Of a stretch of 45,314 bases of DNA, positions 40,509 to 45,314 are shown piece after piece (the first letter of the stretch is position 1; each line of letters opens with the position of its first letter). Source of the stretch: a virus; IMG/VR virus record IMGVR_UViG_3300036866_000010, positions 1 to 45,314 of that record, one strand, 5' to 3'. The notes beneath the pieces were generated by a model, which saw only the letters and a program-made list of their open reading frames with translations, did not search any database and was not told the DNA's origin. A program made the translations under genes and the position numbers.

Positions 40509-41077
40509 AATCACTCAATGAAATGTTTTACGACATAATTGTCCTGAACGAACTCGGCGGGGATCTGTCGCTATCGCTGAAATTCTCCGATCCTGACGGG
40601 GCACGTACCGGAAAATCAGGTTGGTCATTCGGCCCTTGCCAATTCGACACGCAGAACAATTCACAGGCTCTTGCTTGCCTCAGGGAATGTGGCTTTACGG
40701 AAGCAGAAATAACCGGCATCGTCAATCAGACCATCGACATTCACCCAATGAATGCGAAACTGGCTCAGTGTGGGGAGATTGTCGAAAAGTACTCCACGGC
40801 GCAATTATCGTACTGTCTGCAAAAGGCTCTGAACTTCGACACTGATTTTGGCATTCCCATTGAATCCCCGGACGGCATCCTTGCCGGTGCAGATTATGTT
40901 AATCAGTACGGGTCACAGGGTAACGGAGCAAAAGCTTATTATCAGTCTCTCGGCAGACCTGTAACGGCGCAGGATGTTCTTGACTTCCGGCTGACTACTT
41001 TGTACGGTAGAAACCATCCTGCCGACTGCAAACGCAGGATTGCAAATGTCTTGACGATTGTTGCGGAAAATTCATAG
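40505..41077 (+). CDS. Endolysin (lysozyme superfamily)
   Basis: 190 aa, ATG 40505 behind GAGGTG, overlapping the previous stop (ATGA). E16 sits at the end of the first helix, before a segment with D29, D31 and T35 and the GKSGWSFGPCQFDTQNN motif (residues 36-52), reminiscent of pesticin/T4-type lysozyme folds. No Sec signal is present, so export probably needs a holin. TAG stop at 41075. Confidence 0.58.
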   Translation: MKSLNEMFYDIIVLNELGGDLSLSLKFSDPDGARTGKSGWSFGPCQFDTQNNSQALACLRECGFTEAEITGIVNQTIDIHPMNAKLAQCGEIVEKYSTAQLSYCLQKALNFDTDFGIPIESPDGILAGADYVNQYGSQGNGAKAYYQSLGRPVTAQDVLDFRLTTLYGRNHPADCKRRIANVLTIVAENS

Positions 41078-41092
41078 AAAGGGGGGATTTTT

Positions 41093-41209
41093 ACGGCTCA
41101 GTTTAAGTTTTACTGCTATCCCCACGATAAAGACAATTGTACAACATCGTGCGGAGAGTGCCGGGATTGTCCGTATGTAGTCAACAAAAAAAGGGAGGCG
41201 AACAAGTGA
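41093..41209 (+). CDS. 38-aa Cys-rich ORF, apparent ACG start
   Basis: Between the endolysin TAG (41075-41077) and the holin. A GGGGGG run (41081-41086) is followed six bases later by ACG at 41093; read as Met it gives M-A-Q-F-K-F-Y-C-Y-P-H-D with five cysteines in all (one CGEC, one CRDC, one lone TSC). No standard start exists in this frame. TGA at 41207 overlaps the holin GTG. It is also in frame with the endolysin, so TAG readthrough would add it as a tail. A T-to-C change or sequencing error in ATG is the simplest explanation. Confidence 0.5.
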   Translation, partial: TAQFKFYCYPHDKDNCTTSCGECRDCPYVVNKKREANK

Positions 41210-41448
41210 TCTATCCTATTAACTGGCAATGGCTGAACGATTGGAGTCACGCTCTGCTTGTGGCGTTGTTCGTTCGAGAATTTCTCAATAATCTGCTTAC
41301 TCGGACACCTTCTCTGAAAAGCAACACGATATTCGAATGCTTCTACAATACCCTTGATTCTGCCATTACAACGGTACAGAGTATCGGGAACAAGGCTCCG
41401 CAACCCGAACAGGTGATACCTCAACCCACTACCCCTAACCAACCGTAA
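41206..41448 (+). CDS. Putative holin
   Basis: 80 aa from GTG 41206, behind AAGGGAGG. One hydrophobic segment (WLNDWSHALLVALFVREFLNNLL), a charged middle and a Pro-rich C-terminus. A small protein with one membrane helix next to endolysin fits a class III-type holin or a pinholin. Moderate support. Confidence 0.55.
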   Translation: MIYPINWQWLNDWSHALLVALFVREFLNNLLTRTPSLKSNTIFECFYNTLDSAITTVQSIGNKAPQPEQVIPQPTTPNQP

Positions 41449-41497
41449 TCGTTTTCCTGATGCCGGGAAGACGACCAACCCACAGGAGGAATTTCAA

Positions 41498-41728
41498 ATG
41501 GCTTTCAATCTGACTGACTTCAACACGTTCGTTGCGACCACGTTCAAGACCATTAACCTTGCGCTTCAGCTTCCCTCTGCCAAGTCTGACATTCTGGCGG
41601 CTGTTGCGGCAATCACCAAGGCCGTTATAGAAGAGGGCGCAAACCCTCTTGACGACCTCGCCGCCCTGCAATCCCTAAACGTCATCGTTACTAACCTTGC
41701 TGCAGCTAAGACTCAGGTACAGGCGTGA
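41498..41728 (+). CDS. Hypothetical helical protein
   Basis: 76 aa, ATG 41498 behind ACAGGAGG. Ala/Leu-rich helices with an amphipathic N-terminus (FNLTDFNTFVATTFKTINLALQL). Overlaps the next GTG start. Possibly a membrane-active lysis accessory. Confidence 0.62.
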   Translation: MAFNLTDFNTFVATTFKTINLALQLPSAKSDILAAVAAITKAVIEEGANPLDDLAALQSLNVIVTNLAAAKTQVQA

Positions 41729-42231
41729 ACCTGTCCGACCTCCGAAAACGGGCTGCAACTGGAGATATCCTCCTTGTACATGGTAACAGCTTCGTGCAAG
41801 AAGGGATACAGCTTGCAACCGGTATTTTCTGCCATGTAGCGCAATTATTTATTCCTGCTTCGGGTGGATTGTTCGTGGAAGAAATGTTGGAGGGTACAGG
41901 CTATCAGAACATGACCCTTGACGATTGGCTTGCGGGGCGTCCTGATGATAAGATTTACTTAGGGACGGCTCCGCCGATAGTCGTTGACAACGGGCAAAAG
42001 ATACTTGATCGCTTCGGGTTTTACATCGACCATGAGCACCGGGAGTATCACTATGACGAATTGCTGAAAGTGTTGCTCTTTGACAAGACCGGTCAGGTTG
42101 CCCCGGCTGACGGGGAGGTATGCAGCCTTCTCGTCATTGACAATTGGAGGGTTGCCGGATATGAGTTCACCGGTAATCCCTCACCGTCAGACTTTTTGGA
42201 TTTGTGCGAGAGTATTTCATTTATAAGATAA
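41725..42231 (+). CDS. Permuted NlpC/P60 (YiiX-like) hydrolase
   Basis: 168 aa from GTG 41725 overlapping the previous TGA (GTGA). The permuted papain-fold pattern: GDILLVHGNSFVQEGIQLATG..CHVAQLF near the start with the catalytic His in CHVA, EEMLEGTGY in the middle, and the catalytic Cys in EVCSLLV near residue 134. YiiX-like enzymes hydrolyse amide or ester bonds. Last gene of the rightward unit, before the terminators. May aid lysis or modify lipids or peptidoglycan. Confidence 0.7.
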   Translation: MNLSDLRKRAATGDILLVHGNSFVQEGIQLATGIFCHVAQLFIPASGGLFVEEMLEGTGYQNMTLDDWLAGRPDDKIYLGTAPPIVVDNGQKILDRFGFYIDHEHREYHYDELLKVLLFDKTGQVAPADGEVCSLLVIDNWRVAGYEFTGNPSPSDFLDLCESISFIR

Positions 42232-42251
42232 TCTCCTCGCCATTTGGCAAG

Positions 42252-42290
42252 CTCACTGAATCCCCCTCCTTTTCAGTGGGCTTTATTTTA
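42252..42290 (+). terminator. Rho-independent terminator of the rightward operon
   Basis: Stem 42252-42260/42272-42280 (CTCACTGAA with TTCAGTGGG, one G-U) and an 11-base loop, followed by CTTTATTTTA. It ends the late transcript. Confidence 0.82.
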
Positions 42291-42295
42291 CCCAC

Positions 42296-42326
42296 AAAAA
42301 AGCTCCTTCCTTTCGGTTGGAGCTTT
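42296..42326 (-). terminator. Rho-independent terminator of the leftward operon
   Basis: AAAGCTCC (42299-42306) pairs with GGAGCTTT (42319-42326); on the minus strand it is followed by TTTTTT. It ends leftward transcription and lies between the two convergent units. Confidence 0.85.
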
Positions 42327-42350
42327 CCCTTTTCCTGTGACAGAATCTGA

Positions 42351-42665
42351 TTAAAGTTCGATTCTCCGATAAAGCAATTCAAGGCCGGATGTGACATTAT
42401 CAATCTGCCTCCGAAATGAATCAAGGCTGGATGCCAAGCCGGTTTGATACCCAATTTCCTTGTTGATTGATCCGCATTCGGGTTCGGGTGGAGTCGCTAT
42501 GCTACTAAGCCTATCGTGCAGACGACTAGAAATATCACTGTACCGGTCAATTGAGTCCGAAAGGGCGCTCATTACCCTCGGTATCTCAGGATTGCGCTCA
42601 CATGAGCCACCAATTCCCACTTGATGCAAACTCGGCTCTTGCATTGTCTTTGCTGTTTCGTACAT
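42351..42665 (-). CDS. Hypothetical helical protein, last leftward gene
   Basis: 104 aa, ATG 42665 behind AAAGGAGG. Coiled-coil-like helices (SALSDSIDRYSDISSRLHDRLS and LASSLDSFRRQIDNVTSGLELLYRRI). Lies just upstream of the leftward terminator. Not recognised. Confidence 0.7.
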   Translation of the reverse strand: MYETAKTMQEPSLHQVGIGGSCERNPEIPRVMSALSDSIDRYSDISSRLHDRLSSIATPPEPECGSINKEIGYQTGLASSLDSFRRQIDNVTSGLELLYRRIEL

Positions 42666-42708
42666 ACTTCCTCCTTTAGAATGGTAAAATTACCGGCGTA
42701 CCGGTTTG

Positions 42709-42870
42709 CTACTTGAGTTTACTTCTCACATCAATCCGGTAATACTTCGTCACTCCATCCCTGTCAGTCATTATGGTAGCTATGACTGTATAATGACCGT
42801 CAGAGTGACGACAGCGCCTCCGCCCCGACTGTCGGAGTTCTGATAATACTTTGGCTATGAGGTGGAGCAT
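42709..42870 (-). CDS. 53-aa basic protein (cassette gene)
   Basis: ATG 42870 behind AGGGAGTG, which partly overlaps the attC core; stop TAG at 42709-42711. It begins MLHLIAKVLSELRQ and continues with a basic stretch and a DGHYTVIATIMTDRDGVTKYYRIDV beta hairpin, a small possible nucleic-acid binding fold. It follows site 42878-42925. No clear attC-like site lies downstream. Confidence 0.62.
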   Translation of the reverse strand: MLHLIAKVLSELRQSGRRRCRHSDGHYTVIATIMTDRDGVTKYYRIDVRSKLK

Positions 42871-42877
42871 TCGCACT

Positions 42878-42925
42878 CCCTAACTATCGCATACACCGGT
42901 CAAGCCGGTGATGCTTGTGTTATGT
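42878..42925 (+). other. attC-like recombination site (right cluster, site 1)
   Basis: Plus strand: R'' CCCTAAC (42878-42884), L'' GCAT-A-CACCGG (42889-42899), loop TCAAG, L' CCGGTGATGC (42905-42914), R' GTTATGT (42919-42925). The only unpaired base in the arms is an A in the R''-side arm. Nearly the same stem as site 961-1008, with a different loop context. Confidence 0.82.
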
Positions 42926-42927
42926 CA

Positions 42928-43119
42928 CTATTCACATTTGCATGATTTTATTGTTTCCCGCCATGAGCCAGTGAAGCGCGGAGTTATCGTGCACCCATCC
43001 GCAATCCATTTTCCTAGTATTTGACCAGCGGCTTTTCTGTCAGTTCGTTCGTAGTCGAGTGCTCCAACTATTTCACCGCACTGGCATGTAGCTACAAATC
43101 CTGTTGGTTTCTGTTTCAT
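42928..43119 (-). CDS. Conserved phage protein with Cys pairs (cassette gene)
   Basis: 63 aa, ATG 43119 with GGAGG twelve bases upstream. FVATCQCGEIVGALDYERTD at the start and KSCKCE at the end, with a GCTITPRF middle: a pattern shared by small phage proteins that likely bind zinc. Stop TAG 42928-42930 lies two bases from the R' core of the adjacent attC-like site. Confidence 0.72.
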   Translation of the reverse strand: MKQKPTGFVATCQCGEIVGALDYERTDRKAAGQILGKWIADGCTITPRFTGSWRETIKSCKCE

Positions 43120-43137
43120 CTATGTGGCACCTCCGCG

Positions 43138-43201
43138 CCATAACCCCGCTTTGGAAGCGGTCTCCGCTGACGCTACGCCGTTCAAAGCGTAGCCGTTATG
43201 T
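43138..43201 (+). other. attC-like recombination site (right cluster, site 2, longer)
   Basis: Plus strand: R'' CCATAAC (43138-43144), L'' GCTTTG-G-AA-GCGG (43148-43160), a 17-base central region, L' CCGTTCAAAGC (43178-43188), then GTAGCC and R' GTTATGT (43195-43201). Pairing leaves unpaired bases in the L'' arm, as in the other sites. The variable central part is longer than in the others. Confidence 0.68.
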
Positions 43202-43223
43202 CGGTCGGAATTCCGACTGACCT

Positions 43224-43517
43224 TTAAAATGGAATGTGCGGCACGTTATCGTCATGTTTTCCGAATCTGCCGCCACAATCCGGACATGGGTTCCACCATT
43301 TGCGGAGATAGTCGATCCGATCATTCCGCCAAATCTTGAATTTCCAGCGGAGCATTTCCAGCCATCCGGCCTCATAGTCGTTGTGACCACACCGGAGACA
43401 ATCATAGATGTTGTAATACTCAGCCGCTTCAGGGTGGTAGTCATGGCCGATAATCCGACATAACCAGCGTTTAGACCTGTCCGCCGGTTTGTCGTCTGTA
43501 GTTCTGAATATGCCCAT
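43224..43517 (-). CDS. Two-zinc-site protein (cassette gene)
   Basis: 97 aa from ATG 43517; a GTG at 43523 is too near the AAGGGGG. CLRCG near residue 42 and CPDCGG near 80 form one or two zinc knuckles; a Trp-rich middle (WLEMLRWKFKIWRNDRIDYLRKWW) may bind nucleic acid or membrane. Between two attC-like sites; a short palindrome (GTCGGAATTCCGAC, 43205-43218) follows its stop. Confidence 0.7.
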   Translation of the reverse strand: MGIFRTTDDKPADRSKRWLCRIIGHDYHPEAAEYYNIYDCLRCGHNDYEAGWLEMLRWKFKIWRNDRIDYLRKWWNPCPDCGGRFGKHDDNVPHIPF

Positions 43518-43535
43518 AGTCACGGCCCCCTTGAT

Positions 43536-43568
43536 GCTGGCGGTCAGGTCAAACGCCAGCCGTTATCT
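43536..43568 (+). other. attC-like site (right cluster, site 3, degenerate)
   Basis: Stem GCTGGCG (43536-43542)/CGCCAGC (43554-43560) with an 11-base loop, then R' GTTATCT (43562-43568). No RYYYAAC core lies on the left; CATAGTC at 43514-43520 is the nearest. Context (gene stop TAA inside R', start of next gene near R'') matches the other sites. Weaker, possibly decayed. Confidence 0.45.
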
Positions 43569-43793
43569 GCCTTTTAGCGCCTTGATCATCGGAGGGTTGA
43601 AATGACTCCCCTCTATTCCTTCTCCGAGCTTCCATTCCAATATTTCACACTCATATTTCCGGCCCCGATACTCTTCCTCAGTTTCAGCGGCTTTCTGAGC
43701 AGCAGCTTTTTTGGAATAAACGCCAACGATGTAGCTATGAGTTTCCTGATCGCCCCATCTACAGGCTCTAACTGTGTAAACTGTCTGTTTCAA
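43563..43793 (-). CDS. Hypothetical basic protein (cassette gene)
   Basis: 76 aa from TTG 43793, seven bases after TAGGAG; longer frames lack a ribosome site. KQTVYTVRACRWGDQETHSYIVGVYSKKAAAQKAAETEEEYRGRKYECEILEW, a beta-hairpin plus helix arrangement, suggests a small nucleic-acid binding fold. Its stop lies inside the R' core of the degenerate site. Function unknown. Confidence 0.6.
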   Translation of the reverse strand: MKQTVYTVRACRWGDQETHSYIVGVYSKKAAAQKAAETEEEYRGRKYECEILEWKLGEGIEGSHFNPPMIKALKGR

Positions 43794-43819
43794 CCGCTTA
43801 CTCCTATTCCGCCGATAGC

Positions 43820-43870
43820 AGATAACCATCGGCTGTTGCGCTCAAGGCGCAAAGCCTCAGGCCGTTACCC
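43820..43870 (+). other. attC-like recombination site (right cluster, site 4)
   Basis: Plus strand: R'' AGATAAC (43820-43826), L'' GGCT-G-TTGCG (43831-43840), loop CTCAAGG, L' CGCAAAGCC (43848-43856), then TCAGGCC and R' GTTACCC (43864-43870). One extra G in the L'' arm. The R' is followed by a GGAGGGTGG stretch on the gene strand, 27 bases from the next upstream stop. Confidence 0.74.
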
Positions 43871-43896
43871 ACCCTCCAATATATCGCATATCGTCG

Positions 43897-44202
43897 CTAT
43901 GCCGGAGGGTGGGCGTTTTGCCATTTTGCCAGAAGTCGCGATATTTCCTTTTCTATATCTATCCGATGACTGGCCGCAAAGGTGTCTCTGCCGACTCGGT
44001 GGAATTCTTCATGGTGTCCTGTAGGTCCAAAGCATAACGGTACCGCTCTGTAATCCGAGCATTTTCCACCTTTCTTGCCGTGACCTTTTTCCTGCCAGTG
44101 GTGATGTGTGGATTGACCGCCGCAAACCAAGCATGGCTGAGTGTCAATCCATTTCAGGTATTTCGGGTCTTTGGGAGTTCGGTCCTTGAAAAAGGTTTTC
44201 AA
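43897..44202 (-). CDS. DUF968/Ref-like HNH-related nuclease
   Basis: 101 aa, start at 44202 overlapping the RusA stop. KYLKWIDTQPCLVCGGQSTHHHWQ and DYRAVPLCFGPTGHHEEFHRVGR match the DUF968/Ref pattern: CxxC, HHH, an Asp-Arg pair, PLC, and HH..FH. P1 Ref is a RecA-dependent nuclease. It pairs with RusA as a recombination module. Confidence 0.75.
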   Translation of the reverse strand: MKTFFKDRTPKDPKYLKWIDTQPCLVCGGQSTHHHWQEKGHGKKGGKCSDYRAVPLCFGPTGHHEEFHRVGRDTFAASHRIDIEKEISRLLAKWQNAHPPA

Positions 44203-44606
44203 AACTGTACCTCCACATATTCCTCTACTTCGATATTGATTCCCGGTGTATTACTGTAAATCTTCTCGGCGGTCAATTTTACCACTTGGCTGTCATCATG
44301 CCACGCTATTCCCTTCAATCCATCCTTAGCCGCTTTGATGAAGTTGTCAAGGTCAGGCTTGCAAGTAGGATATGGCCGTTTTTTAGCCGAAACTGACGCA
44401 GGACGGGTCAAATGGAATGTAACCCATACCTGTAATGGGGTTCCCTGAGAAAATGGCTTCACGCCCTCAGAATTTGCGCGTAACGCAATAAAGTGTTTCC
44501 AGTCGGAACTTTTCTTTGGGTCGAAGGTTCGCACGCCATTTCCGATACGAGCGAAACGGGGGCGACCTTGTGCGACTGGTTGACCGGCAATCCACAATGA
44601 AATCAT
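44199..44606 (-). CDS. rusA: RusA-family Holliday junction resolvase
   Basis: 135 aa, ATG 44606. RusA signatures: the substrate-binding start ISLWIAGQPVAQGRPRFAR and the catalytic CKPDLDNFIKAAKDGLKGI with D85/D87 and WHDD (D104/D105) downstream; the E. coli RusA triad is D70, D72, D91. It resolves four-way junctions formed during phage recombination and packaging. Overlaps neighbours by four bases on both sides. Confidence 0.9.
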   Translation of the reverse strand: MISLWIAGQPVAQGRPRFARIGNGVRTFDPKKSSDWKHFIALRANSEGVKPFSQGTPLQVWVTFHLTRPASVSAKKRPYPTCKPDLDNFIKAAKDGLKGIAWHDDSQVVKLTAEKIYSNTPGINIEVEEYVEVQF

Positions 44607-44791
44607 TCCTCCCTCCTAAGTGAAATATGGCAATCAGAACAGCGTACCGGCTGCATCATTGTTTCCCTCCCGATAGTAACCAATCCCTTCCTTACCGGCT
44701 CCGGTGCTCTCTCCTTCACCTTCACGCCGATGAAGATAATGACGGCGGCGAGGATGAGGCAACAGAGGCGGTCCTTTGCGTGGGGGGTCAT
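44603..44791 (-). CDS. 62-aa membrane mini-protein
   Basis: ATG 44791 overlapping the previous stop (ATGA). One transmembrane helix near the start (LCCLILAAVIIFIGVKV) then CSDCHISL, possibly metal-binding. Sits in the RusA operon. Function unknown. Confidence 0.65.
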   Translation of the reverse strand: MTPHAKDRLCCLILAAVIIFIGVKVKERAPEPVRKGLVTIGRETMMQPVRCSDCHISLRREE

Positions 44792-44943
44792 ACCCTCACC
44801 TCTTCTATTTCAAGACCACAGTAAGGGCAGAATTTGTACTTATTATCCTTTATCCCCGATTCGATGAAACAATGAGCTTCGCCGCAGGATGTATCCCACG
44901 TATTGAAATCATCAGGGATCCACGGTTCCCATTGACATTTCAT
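44788..44943 (-). CDS. Cys-rich 51-aa protein
   Basis: ATG 44943 behind AGGAGGGGGAGGG. CQWEPWIPDDFNTWDTSCGEAHCF and CPYCGLEI: a zinc-ribbon-like fold with conserved Trp. A family of similar short phage proteins exists. Function unknown. Confidence 0.68.
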   Translation of the reverse strand: MKCQWEPWIPDDFNTWDTSCGEAHCFIESGIKDNKYKFCPYCGLEIEEVRV

Positions 44944-44981
44944 CCCTCCCCCTCCTTCCCCCGCCCGCAGGCTACCCTTTG

Positions 44982-45134
44982 TCATAAAACCTCGCTCCAA
45001 ATTTCTATGTAATTATTAGCCCATTCCTGCAAGGCCGCCTCTATATCCTCTTGCGTGAAACTGTCGGGCAGTTCAATTATATCTTCGTGTTCTGCCGTAG
45101 TGTATCCGATGCTCAAAAAGAATCTGACTTTCAT
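44982..45134 (-). CDS. 50-aa hypothetical phage protein
   Basis: ATG 45134 behind AGGAAGAGGG. KVRFFLSIGYTTAEHEDIIELPDSFTQEDIEAALQEWANNYIEIWSEVL: a beta hairpin then a helix, a pattern seen in short phage proteins. Function unknown. Confidence 0.68.
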   Translation of the reverse strand: MKVRFFLSIGYTTAEHEDIIELPDSFTQEDIEAALQEWANNYIEIWSEVL

Positions 45135-45162
45135 CCCTCTTCCTCCTTTCCCCACCGGCAGG

Positions 45163-45314
45163 CTACCCCTTAGATAGTTTATGGTGCAATTCAATCCACC
45201 GTTTAGAGCAGACATTCGCCAAGTGAGTTAACTCCTGCATCTCCCGCATGACGCCCTCTTTGCCGGTCTTGAGACTCGCGGCCTCCCATTCCAGACATTC
45301 GGACTTCACAGCAC
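45163..45314 (-). CDS. Second copy of the join-spanning gene (3' part)
   Basis: The repeated end carries the C-terminal codons of the gene listed at 1-240, ending TAG at 45163-45165. It is truncated at the window edge by the circular join, not a separate gene. Confidence 0.88.
   Translation of the reverse strand, partial: AVKSECLEWEAASLKTGKEGVMREMQELTHLANVCSKRWIELHHKLSKG

Noticed and set aside
42221-42454. Minus-strand 77-aa frame across the terminators
   Set aside because: It covers two intrinsic terminators and has no ribosome site; gene 42351-42665 in another frame has AAAGGAGG.
42684-42705. ACCGG-CGTA-CCGGT palindrome downstream of the last cassette gene
   Set aside because: No GTTA or TAAC cores flank it, so not counted as attC; more likely a weak hairpin between genes.

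Overview
The window is one complete, circularly closed genome of a tailed phage, probably short-tailed (podovirus-like) and infecting a Gram-negative bacterium. The first 126 bases recur exactly at the end (1-126 = 45184-45309), and one reading frame runs intact across the join, so the true circle is about 45.18 kb. The phage type is inferred from gene order and protein likeness: large terminase with a P22/podovirus-style order of portal, scaffold, capsid, P22 gp4/gp10-like tail-accessory proteins, three ejection-type proteins, tailspike and fibre. There is no tape measure, sheath or integrase. The host is not identifiable from sequence alone; GroES, lipoprotein and Sec-signal genes fit a Gram-negative host.

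Layout. (1) 11444 down to 1 and, through the join, 45183 down to 42351: one leftward early/middle region on the minus strand with about fifty small, mostly overlapping genes. It carries transcriptional regulators (XRE-type and ribbon-helix-helix), many Cys-rich mini-proteins, a recombination suite (Erf annealing protein, YqaJ/lambda-type exonuclease, NinB, RusA, DUF968/Ref-like), a DNA methyltransferase, an HNH nuclease, and a replication protein whose gene contains 15-bp iterons, a likely origin. Consensus promoters lie at 11483-11510, 10707-10735, 7830-7858 and 1835-1863. (2) 11444-11723: divergent control region with a consensus rightward promoter followed by a three-way-junction leader RNA. 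(3) 11723-42231: rightward late region with small terminase, HNH, metallopeptidase, tRNA-Gln, large terminase, portal (with a gene overprinted in its 3' end), GroES-like protein, scaffold, capsid, tail and ejection proteins, a cupin-SET protein, tailspike, collagen-like fibre and lysis genes. Back-to-back terminators at 42252-42326 end both transcription units.

The most unusual signal is a set of seven attC-like sites (the recombination hairpins of integron gene cassettes) in two clusters of the minus-strand region: 961-1008, 1161-1210 and 1545-1596 on the left, and 42878-42925, 43138-43201, about 43536-43568 and 43820-43870 on the right. Six have RYYYAAC-like and GTTRRRY-like cores, a short imperfect hairpin, and an extrahelical base always in the same arm; the seventh is degenerate. 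Each site separates one or two tiny genes, and stop codons lie in or next to the core. No integron integrase is present, so this looks like a phage-borne CALIN (attC cluster lacking an integrase), with every gene antisense to the usual attC orientation. The left cluster lies directly behind a consensus promoter and an XRE regulator.

Other notable points are the overprinted 88-aa gene inside the portal gene, a Cys-rich ORF with an apparent ACG start between endolysin and holin, two related YGGRG-type HNH genes inserted between tail genes, a bistable hairpin behind the capsid gene, and a promoter followed about 30 bp later by a terminator.
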